From: Prevotellaceae bacterium UBA1746
Lineage (GTDB): Bacteria > Bacteroidota > Bacteroidia > Bacteroidales > Bacteroidaceae
DNA: 7,801 nt
Assembly: GCA_002314875.1 (NCBI GenBank)
Contig: DCHS01000010.1
Span: 1 to 7,801 of the forward strand
Direction of reading: 5' to 3'
Both the position numbers and the translations under genes were made by a program. Below, in pieces: positions 1 to 5,431 of this stretch (positions are counted from its first letter, which is position 1; each line of letters begins with the position of its first letter). The notes beneath the pieces were generated by a model. That model made no database searches. It was not told the DNA's origin and saw nothing but the letters and a program-made list of their open reading frames with translations.

Positions 1-497
1 ATGACTTGACCGACCCTGCTCCTGCAACAACCTTTACCCACCTCGATGCTACCACCGTGCTCAGCCGTAAGATCACCGAGCTTGGTATCTATCCCGCTGT
101 GGATCCCCTCGACTCTACTTCCCGTATCCTTGACCCCATCGTCATCGGTCCTGACCACTACAACTGTGCTCAGCGTGTGAAGCAGATTCTCCAGAAGTAC
201 AAGGAACTTCAGGACATCATCGCCATCCTCGGTATGGATGAACTCTCTGACGAAGACCGTCTGACCGTAAACCGTGCACGTCGTGTACAGCGTTTCCTCA
301 GCCAGCCCTTCACCGTAGCAGAAAAGTTCACCGGCGTTCCTGGTGTGATGGTTCCCATCGAAGAAGTTATCCGTGGCTTCAACATGATCCTTGATGGTGA
401 AGTTGACTATCTCCCCGAACAGGCATTCCTTAACGTCGGTACCATCGACGATGCCATCGCAAAGGGTAAGAAGATTCTTGACCAGGCAAAGGGATAA
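1..497 (+). CDS. atpD: ATP synthase F1 subunit beta, 3' part only (5' end outside window)
   Basis: Catalytic beta subunit of the F1 head, which makes or hydrolyses ATP in the cytoplasm. The reading frame is already open at the left edge (first full codon at 3-5), so this is the C-terminal part, about 164 residues. The apparent TTG start at 6 is internal, because the frame reads DDLTDPAPATTF, a highly conserved stretch inside beta. Visible hallmarks are the alpha/beta family signature PAVDPLDSTS and the loop DELSDED (nt 237-257), the local form of the DELSEED lever that pushes on gamma. The Walker A segment lies upstream, outside the window. It ends with TAA and is followed 32 nt later by atpC. 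Its position ahead of the rest of the operon is the Bacteroidota arrangement, unlike the atpIBEFHAGDC order of E. coli. The identification is very secure. Confidence 0.98.
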   Translation, partial: DLTDPAPATTFTHLDATTVLSRKITELGIYPAVDPLDSTSRILDPIVIGPDHYNCAQRVKQILQKYKELQDIIAILGMDELSDEDRLTVNRARRVQRFLSQPFTVAEKFTGVPGVMVPIEEVIRGFNMILDGEVDYLPEQAFLNVGTIDDAIAKGKKILDQAKG

Positions 498-529
498 GAT
501 TAAGTTGAATCATTTCACATTCTTATCTT

Positions 530-772
530 ATGCATGTAAAATTCGTAACTCCTGACCGCATCCTTTTCGACAGCGAAGCCGAAAGCGTCCTCGTCCCTGG
601 TTCAGCCGGTCAGTTTGAAATTCTGCAAAACCACGCCCCTATCATCTCCAGCCTCGAAGACGGCCAGGTAGTAGTTAAGGGCAAGGAAAACCTTTCCGTC
701 AGCATTGTCGGCGGTTTTGTAGAAGTTGCCGATAACAATGTCAGCATCTGTGCTGAAGTGGAACATCAGTAA
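530..772 (+). CDS. atpC: ATP synthase F1 subunit epsilon, short form (N-terminal domain only)
   Basis: Central-stalk subunit that sits on gamma and the c-ring and couples rotation to catalysis. The 80-residue product matches the N-terminal beta-sandwich domain of the family: VKFVTPDRILFDSEAESVLVPGSAGQFEILQNHAPI is the usual opening, and the conserved LxxHAPI-type motif is at about residues 33-39. The frame stops where the usual two-helix C-terminal domain would begin; E. coli epsilon is about 138 residues. There is no leftover coding sequence for that domain downstream, because the next gene starts 12 nt after the stop, so the short form looks natural rather than broken. No clear Shine-Dalgarno precedes the ATG, as is usual in Bacteroidota. 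It lies in the operon between atpD and the small membrane-protein gene. Family assignment is secure; the consequence for regulation is inferred. Confidence 0.95.
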   Translation: MHVKFVTPDRILFDSEAESVLVPGSAGQFEILQNHAPIISSLEDGQVVVKGKENLSVSIVGGFVEVADNNVSICAEVEHQ

Positions 773-784
773 TCACGATACACG

Positions 785-1162
785 ATGATACGAAACATCA
801 CCATCCTCGCACTCCTCTATATAATATTAGGACCGGCGATATTCTGGATTGAGGCCCAGTTCATGGATCCCAGCCTTCGAGGCATCACCGCACTCGCCAT
901 CGTTATCATGGCCGTCTGCTTCTTTGCCTACTCATTGATGGAAATGTTCCTTCTGAAGCGCTTCCGTGAGACACAGCCCGAATCCGTCATTACCCTCGGT
1001 ATGACCTTCAAAGGATTCCGTCTGCTGTTCACCATAGCCGCCGTTCTGGTCAAAGCCTTCTCCGGAGGTGATGATACGAAATTCTTCTGTATCAACCTGT
1101 TCCTCTTTTATCTCGCAACAATGCTCTTTATGACAATCATAAATGTCAAGTATGAAAAATAG
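785..1162 (+). CDS. Small four-helix membrane protein in the atpI-like position (function unproven)
   Basis: A 125-residue, very hydrophobic protein I do not recognise by sequence. Probable membrane helices lie near residues 4-24, 33-57, 76-93 and 99-119. A basic cytoplasmic-type loop (KRFRETQPE, 58-66) follows helix 2 and an SGGDDTK loop comes between helices 3 and 4. Charged residues sit near or within the helices (E23, E53, K90). It starts 12 nt after atpC and overlaps the start of atpB by about 11 nt in another frame, so it is almost certainly co-transcribed and possibly translationally coupled. In many other bacteria the gene just before atpB is atpI, whose product helps assemble the c-ring or take up Mg2+. 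The position and size suggest a comparable role here, but that is inference. Confidence that it is a real gene is high; confidence in an AtpI-like role is about 0.5. Confidence 0.85.
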   Translation: MIRNITILALLYIILGPAIFWIEAQFMDPSLRGITALAIVIMAVCFFAYSLMEMFLLKRFRETQPESVITLGMTFKGFRLLFTIAAVLVKAFSGGDDTKFFCINLFLFYLATMLFMTIINVKYEK

Positions 1163-2249
1163 TTTCAAATATCTCCTGCTCTTGCTGCTGATGACATTCG
1201 GCCTTAGCGCTCAGAATGCCATGGCTTCAGACGAAGGTGAAGAGTCCAAGGAAATCAACATTCCCGAAATCGTACTCGAACACCTCGCTGACTCTTATGA
1301 GTGGCACATTGCATCCTACGAAGGAAAGCACCTGAGCATCCCCCTCCCCTGCATCGTTCGCAGTTCAGCGACCGGTGAGTGGAATTTCTTCCTGAGTTCA
1401 ACGATGGAAGAAGCCATCCACGAAGGTGGAGAAGGTGCGACCTACAAGGGTTTCTTCTTCGATGCAGACCATCATGGCAAGATATACGAGCGATTGGCAG
1501 ACGGCAGTTCAGTTCGCCCCATTGACCTGAGTATCACCAAGTCAGTGATGCAGATCTGGATTGTAGTCTTCGTCCTCCTCGCTATATTCCTTAGCTGTGC
1601 CCGCTGGTATAAGAAGCGTGATGAACAGAGTGATGCCCCCTCAGGATTCGTTGGAGTTATCGAGATGCTGACCATGGCCATCTATGACGGCGTGATCCGC
1701 GCTTGCGTAGGCGAGAAGCACTACAAGAAGTTCGCTCCCTACCTTCTCACGGTATTCTTCTTCATCCTCACCACCAACATCTTGGGACTTCTCCCCATCT
1801 TCCCCGGTGGTGCGAACGTAACGGGTAACATCAATGTCACCTTCTTCCTTGCCTTCTGTACGATGTTGCTCGTCAACATCTTCGGAAACAAGGAATATTG
1901 GAAAGAGATTTTCTGGCCCGAGGTACCCCTCTTCCTCAAGGCCTACCCCGCTCCTCTGATCCCTGTGATTGAAGTAGTCGGAATCTTTACCAAGCCCTTC
2001 GCTCTCATGGTCCGTCTCTTTGCCAACATGATGGCAGGCCACGCCATTATCCTCTCCTTCACCTGTGTCATCTTCCTCGGTTGGACACTTGGAACAGGAA
2101 TGGGTCTTGGTCTCAACGCCTTCAGCGGACTCATGCTGCTCTTCATGAACCTCGTCGAAGTCCTCGTTGCCTTCGTTCAGGCTTATGTCTTCACGCTGCT
2201 GTCAGCAGTATTCATCGGTCTTGCTCATCCTGAGCATCATGCCGAATAA
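1152..2249 (+). CDS. atpB: ATP synthase Fo subunit a, with signal peptide and extended N-terminal domain
   Basis: Stator membrane subunit that provides the two ion half-channels against the c-ring. I chose the ATG at 1152 (365 aa) over the in-frame ATG at 1143 because it gives a clean signal peptide: a Lys near the start, a run of leucines, then a likely cleavage after AMA (about residue 25). About 105 extracytoplasmic residues follow before the first retained helix (about 132-150). The C-terminal half is the conserved core: NILGLLPIFPGG, NVT, then RLFANMMAGH with the essential Arg at R288 (equivalent to E. coli R210), and the last helix EVLVAFVQAYVF with the conserved Gln at Q343. H297 occupies the E. 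coli E219 position and E336 the H245 position. E. coli subunit a is 271 residues, so the extra length is N-terminal, a layout I know from Bacteroidota. The start overlaps the upstream gene by 11 nt. Confidence 0.95.
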   Translation: MKNSFKYLLLLLLMTFGLSAQNAMASDEGEESKEINIPEIVLEHLADSYEWHIASYEGKHLSIPLPCIVRSSATGEWNFFLSSTMEEAIHEGGEGATYKGFFFDADHHGKIYERLADGSSVRPIDLSITKSVMQIWIVVFVLLAIFLSCARWYKKRDEQSDAPSGFVGVIEMLTMAIYDGVIRACVGEKHYKKFAPYLLTVFFFILTTNILGLLPIFPGGANVTGNINVTFFLAFCTMLLVNIFGNKEYWKEIFWPEVPLFLKAYPAPLIPVIEVVGIFTKPFALMVRLFANMMAGHAIILSFTCVIFLGWTLGTGMGLGLNAFSGLMLLFMNLVEVLVAFVQAYVFTLLSAVFIGLAHPEHHAE

Positions 2250-2310
2250 AAACAAAACAACAAAAATCACAATTACAAATTCAATAATAACCTTTTAAAA
2301 TTTTAAAATT
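2250..2310 (+). promoter_or_regulatory. A-rich atpE leader ending in a TTTTAAAA direct repeat
   Basis: The 61 nt between atpB and atpE are almost free of G and very A-rich, in contrast to the balanced coding sequence on both sides. They end in two abutting copies of the palindrome TTTTAAAA (2293-2300 and 2301-2308) followed by TT and the atpE ATG. No Shine-Dalgarno is visible. An unstructured AT-rich leader is a plausible translation enhancer for subunit c, which is needed in many copies per complex; E. coli atpE also has a U/A-rich enhancer just upstream. The composition and repeat are seen directly; the enhancer role is inferred. No TAnnTTTG promoter element was seen here. Confidence 0.45.
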
Positions 2311-2547
2311 ATGCTTATTTCTATGTTAGCTGCCGAAGGTCTGGCACAGCTGGGCTGCGGTATTGGTGCAGGTATTGCCGTTATTGGCGCAGGTATGGGT
2401 ATCGGTAAGATTGGTGGTTCCGCTATGGACGCTATCGCTCGTCAGCCCGAAGCTACCAGCAAGATTCAGACGAACATGATTCTTACCTCAGCATTCGTTG
2501 AAGGTGTTGCATTGTTCGCTGTAGTAGCTTGTGCATTCCTTATCTAA
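2311..2547 (+). CDS. atpE: ATP synthase Fo subunit c (c-ring proteolipid)
   Basis: The c subunit forms the rotating membrane ring that carries the coupling ion. The 78-residue hairpin has the expected parts: a glycine-rich first helix (GIGAGIAVIGAGMGIG, about 17-32), the polar loop ARQPEA (43-48) that contacts gamma and epsilon, and a second helix with the ion-binding carboxylate E64 in AFVEGVALF. Aligned by eye with the sodium-type c subunit of Ilyobacter tartaricus, the residues that bind Na+ are replaced: the Gln of helix 1 by I31, the Ser after the Glu by G65, and the Tyr by F69. This predicts H+ coupling. The start at 2311 follows an AT-rich leader. Length and motifs are normal for the family. 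Confidence 0.97.
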   Translation: MLISMLAAEGLAQLGCGIGAGIAVIGAGMGIGKIGGSAMDAIARQPEATSKIQTNMILTSAFVEGVALFAVVACAFLI

Positions 2548-2584
2548 TAAATTACCCCGAATCCCTTTTCTAAAATAGTATTCG

Positions 2585-3088
2585 ATGGAGAATCTCCCTT
2601 CAGTACTTACTCCGGATCTTGGACTCCTTTTCTGGATGTTCCTGGCATTCCTCGTTGTCTTCCTCATTTTGGCAAAGTGGGGCTTCCCTGCCATTGTCAA
2701 CATGGTTGAAGAACGTAAGGCTTTCATCGATGAAAGTCTGAAGAATGCTCGTGCAGCCAACGAGAAACTCGCTGGTATCCAAGCCGAAAGTGAGCAGATC
2801 CTGCGCGATGCAAGTCAGCAGCAGGCCCAGATCTTGAAGGAGGCGATGGAAACCCGCGACAACATTGTCGGCGAAGCACAGCATAAGGCTGAGATCGAAG
2901 CTGCCAAGGTTCTTGAAGATGCCAAGGCAAAGATCGAAGTTGAAAAGCAGGCTGCTCTTGCTGAAATCCGTCAGCAGGTTGCCACTCTCTCCGTTCAGAT
3001 CGCAGAGAAGGTACTCCTTCAGCAGTTAAGCTCTGACGCTGCACAGCAGCAGCTCATTGACCGTCTGCTTGATGAGGCAGAAAAGTAA
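2585..3088 (+). CDS. atpF: ATP synthase Fo subunit b (peripheral stalk)
   Basis: Subunit b anchors the peripheral stalk in the membrane and links it to delta and alpha so the F1 head cannot turn. The 167-residue protein starts with a short polar segment, then one membrane helix (about residues 12-30, LGLLFWMFLAFLVVFLILAK), the conserved KWGFP turn, and a long charged helix rich in Ala, Glu, Gln and Lys (about 40-145) of the type that dimerises as a coiled coil. The C-terminal IAEKVLLQQLS segment is typical of the delta-contacting end. It lies between atpE (37 nt upstream) and atpH (90 nt downstream). One b gene is visible and no b' copy, so a homodimer is expected. Confidence 0.96.
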   Translation: MENLPSVLTPDLGLLFWMFLAFLVVFLILAKWGFPAIVNMVEERKAFIDESLKNARAANEKLAGIQAESEQILRDASQQQAQILKEAMETRDNIVGEAQHKAEIEAAKVLEDAKAKIEVEKQAALAEIRQQVATLSVQIAEKVLLQQLSSDAAQQQLIDRLLDEAEK

Positions 3089-3142
3089 TTCCTTGTCCAT
3101 AATACTTAATAATTTGTTAAGTCTTAAGTCCTGACCCTAGGT

Positions 3143-3178
3143 TTAATTCTTAATTCTAAATTCTTAATTCTTAATAAT
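3143..3178. repeat. Tandem 7-bp repeat (TTAATTC)n directly before atpH
   Basis: Five consecutive 7-nt units run up to the atpH start: TTAATTC at 3143-3149, TTAATTC at 3150-3156, TAAATTC at 3157-3163, TTAATTC at 3164-3170 and TTAATAA at 3171-3177, then T and the ATG at 3179. Three units are identical and the others differ by one or two bases. A closely similar run precedes atpG at 5393-5428. The repeats are seen directly. A role as an unstructured ribosome entry region, a variable-length spacer or simply a dispersed Bacteroidota intergenic repeat is inference. Confidence 0.8.
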
Positions 3179-3709
3179 ATGGATAATGGAATCGTTTCTG
3201 TACGCTATGCAAAAGCATTGCTGAAATACGCCACCGCTGAGCACGAAGACCAGCAGGTTTACAACGAAATGAAGACGCTGGCAGAGGCTTTCACCGCCTA
3301 TCCGCAGCTTCATACCGCGATCCAGAATCCCACGTTGAAAGCCGAACAGGTCAAGGAACTGCTCATCGCTGCCGCAAATTCAACCTCAAAGTCCGTAGCC
3401 CGTTTCATCGATCTTCTGATTGAGAACAAGCGTCTGAAGTTGTCGCAGTTCATTGCCACCTCCTATCAGACCCTCTACCGCGAGGAAAACCATCTTGTGA
3501 GCGGCAAGCTCACCGTTGCCTCTACCCCCTCCGACGCTGTCGTTGAGCGTATGCAGCAGATGGTAGCCAAGCGCACCGACGCCAAGGTTGACTTTGAAGT
3601 CAAGGTTGATCCCGCCATTATCGGTGGTTTCGTCCTTGAATACGACACCTATCGAATGGACGCGTCCGTACGAGGCCGTTTAGCAAATGTCAAGCGTACC
3701 CTTCTCTAA
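3179..3709 (+). CDS. atpH: ATP synthase F1 subunit delta (OSCP-type)
   Basis: Delta caps the F1 head and joins it to the b-subunit stalk. The 176-residue product matches the family length (E. coli 177). Its N-terminal part begins VSVRYAKALLKYA, the usual first helix of the six-helix bundle (about residues 1-105). The C-terminal part contains VDPAIIGGFVLEYDTYRMDASVRGRL (about 143-168), matching the family's conserved DPxxIGGxxxxxxDxxxDxSxxxxL end. The ATG at 3179 directly follows the 7-bp tandem repeat, and no Shine-Dalgarno is visible. It sits in the usual place between b and alpha genes. Confidence 0.96.
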   Translation: MDNGIVSVRYAKALLKYATAEHEDQQVYNEMKTLAEAFTAYPQLHTAIQNPTLKAEQVKELLIAAANSTSKSVARFIDLLIENKRLKLSQFIATSYQTLYREENHLVSGKLTVASTPSDAVVERMQQMVAKRTDAKVDFEVKVDPAIIGGFVLEYDTYRMDASVRGRLANVKRTLL

Positions 3710-3734
3710 ATCAAAACAGTTAATACAATAACAA

Positions 3735-3764
3735 AAGTTTCGCAAGTGGCAACCTGCGGAGCTT
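3735..3764 (+). promoter_or_regulatory. Long imperfect hairpin in the atpH-atpA spacer, 13 nt before the atpA start
   Basis: The arms 3735-3747 (AAGTTTCGCAAGT) and 3752-3764 (ACCTGCGGAGCTT) fold into a 13-position stem around the 4-nt loop GGCA. Ten positions are Watson-Crick pairs, two are G-U wobbles (3738/3761 and 3740/3759) and one is an A-C mismatch (3745/3754). It is followed by AAACCAATAAC, not a U-run, so it is not a standard terminator. It ends 13 nt before the atpA ATG. Possible roles are an mRNA processing or stability element or control of atpA translation; all are inference. Confidence 0.5.
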
Positions 3765-3777
3765 AAACCAATAACAA

Positions 3778-5361
3778 ATGGCAAACAACATAAAACCCAG
3801 CGAAGTCTCTGAGGTTTTGCTTCAAAAGTTGCAAGACATCAAGGCTGAGGATAGGTTTGAGGAAGTAGGCGTCGTACTGACCATCGGTGATGGTGTAGCA
3901 CGAATCTACGGCCTTACTCACTGCACCGAAAACGAACTTCTCGAATTCGAGAACGGCGTTATGGGTGTAGCGATGAACCTTGAAGAGGACAATGTCGGTG
4001 CTGTGCTTCTCGGTGCTTCCACAGGTATCAAGGAAGGCCAGAGCGTAAAGCGTACCGGCCGCGTGGCTTCCATTCTTGTCAACGACAACTTCGTAGGCCG
4101 CGTCATCAATCCTCTTGGTCAGCCTCTCGACGGTGGTGGTGAAATTGCAGGTGAAAAGTACCTCATGCCCCTCGACCGTAAGGCTCCCGGTGTTATCTAC
4201 CGCCAGCCTGTAACCGAGTCCCTCGCAACCGGTCTCAAGAGCGTTGACTCCATGATCCCCATCGGTCGTGGTCAGCGTGAGTTGATCATCGGTGACCGTC
4301 AGACCGGAAAGACCGCTATCGCAATCGACACCATCATCAACCAGCGCCAGTGCTATGAGAATGGTGATCCCGTTTACTGTATCTATGTAGCCATCGGCCA
4401 GAAGGCATCTACCGTTGCAAACATCGTAGAGACCCTCAAGAGCCGCGGTGCCATGGACTATACCATCATCGTCAGCGCTACCGCATCCGAGAGTGCCGCT
4501 CTCCAGTACTATGCTCCTATGGCAGGTGCTGCTATCGGTGAATTCTTCCGTGACCGTGGTAAGCATGCCCTCGTGGTTTACGATGACCTTTCAAAGCAGG
4601 CTGTTGCCTACCGTGAAGTATCCCTCATCCTTCGCCGTCCCTCTGGTCGTGAAGCTTATCCTGGTGACGTCTTCTATCTCCACTCTCGTTTGCTCGAGCG
4701 TGCTGCAAAGATCAATGCCCAGAATGAAGTCGCTGCACAGATGAACGACCTTCCCGAATGCCTCAGAAGCGAAGTCAAGGGTGGCGGTTCACTCACCGCA
4801 CTTCCTATCATCGAAACCCAGGCCGGTGACGTATCAGCTTACATTCCTACCAATGTAATCTCCATCACCGACGGTCAGATCTACCTCAACAACGACCTCT
4901 TCAACCAGGGCTTCCGTCCCGCCATCGACGTAGGTATCTCCGTATCCCGTGTAGGTGGTAGCGCACAGATCAAGTCCATGAAGAAGGTAGCAGGTACCTT
5001 GAAGATCGACCAGGCACAGTATCGTGAATTGGAAGCCTTCTCCAAGTTCTCCAGCGATATGGACCCTGTAACCGCAATGACCATCGACCGCGGTCGTAAG
5101 AACAACCAGCTCCTCATCCAGGCACAGTACTCTCCTATGCCCGTTGGTGAACAGGTTGCTATCCTCTATTGTGGTACCAAGGGCCTCCTTGCCGATGTAC
5201 CCCTCGACAAGGTTCGTGAGTTCCAGGACAACTTCCTCACCACCCTCCGCGCTTCACACGCTGAAGATGTTCTCGCAGTCCTCACCGCAGGCAAGCTTAC
5301 CGACGAGGTAACCGCTACCCTCACCAAGGTTGCTGCAGACATCGCTGCTCAGTACAAATAA
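3778..5361 (+). CDS. atpA: ATP synthase F1 subunit alpha
   Basis: Non-catalytic nucleotide-binding subunit that alternates with beta in the F1 hexamer. Over 527 residues the order is: N-terminal beta-barrel (about 25-95), Walker A GDRQTGKT (172-179), Walker B-type strand ALVVYDD (264-270), the conserved GDVFYLHSRLLERAAK segment (296-311), ETQAGDVSAYIPTNVISITDGQIYL (346-370) and the family signature PAIDVGISVS (381-390) followed by the arginine finger R391, which reaches into the beta catalytic site. Compared with E. coli alpha from memory, the segment between RLLERAA and SLTALPIIETQ is about 7 residues longer (311-337). The gene starts 68 nt after atpH, just beyond a hairpin, and is followed by a 70-nt spacer and atpG. 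Confidence 0.98.
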   Translation: MANNIKPSEVSEVLLQKLQDIKAEDRFEEVGVVLTIGDGVARIYGLTHCTENELLEFENGVMGVAMNLEEDNVGAVLLGASTGIKEGQSVKRTGRVASILVNDNFVGRVINPLGQPLDGGGEIAGEKYLMPLDRKAPGVIYRQPVTESLATGLKSVDSMIPIGRGQRELIIGDRQTGKTAIAIDTIINQRQCYENGDPVYCIYVAIGQKASTVANIVETLKSRGAMDYTIIVSATASESAALQYYAPMAGAAIGEFFRDRGKHALVVYDDLSKQAVAYREVSLILRRPSGREAYPGDVFYLHSRLLERAAKINAQNEVAAQMNDLPECLRSEVKGGGSLTALPIIETQAGDVSAYIPTNVISITDGQIYLNNDLFNQGFRPAIDVGISVSRVGGSAQIKSMKKVAGTLKIDQAQYRELEAFSKFSSDMDPVTAMTIDRGRKNNQLLIQAQYSPMPVGEQVAILYCGTKGLLADVPLDKVREFQDNFLTTLRASHAEDVLAVLTAGKLTDEVTATLTKVAADIAAQYK

Positions 5362-5392
5362 GAATCCTAAGAATTAGAAAGCTGGATTATCC

Positions 5393-5428
5393 TTAATTCA
5401 AAATTCATAATTCTTAATTCATAATTTC
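5393..5428. repeat. Tandem 7-bp repeat (TTAATTC-like) directly before atpG
   Basis: Successive units are TTAATTC at 5393-5399, AAAATTC at 5400-5406, ATAATTC at 5407-5413, TTAATTC at 5414-5420 and a diverged ATAATTTC at 5421-5428. The atpG ATG follows at 5432. The unit length and the AATTC core are the same as in the repeat before atpH, so the same short sequence fills the last 35 nt before two different start codons in one operon. No open frame or promoter consensus is seen in the spacer. Confidence 0.75.
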
Positions 5429-5431
5429 ATT

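Noticed and set aside
6..8. TTG start codon for a free-standing 163-aa protein
   Set aside because: The frame is open to the left edge and the codons before it give DD, continuing the conserved beta-subunit sequence; it is an internal Leu of atpD.
2250..2310. Separate promoter for atpE in the AT-rich spacer
   Set aside because: No TAnnTTTG element is present; AT-richness alone is normal for Bacteroidota leaders.
3104..3122. Weak inverted repeat ACTTAA/TTAAGT and a TAATTTG promoter-like string after atpF
   Set aside because: The stem is only 6 AT-rich pairs, and the -7-like string is one base short of TAnnTTTG and has no -33 element at the right distance.
3763..4566. Long 267-codon open frame on the - strand
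   Set aside because: It is fully antisense to atpA, is rich in Thr, Asp, Val and Leu as expected from a shadow frame of biased codons, and has no promoter or family resemblance.
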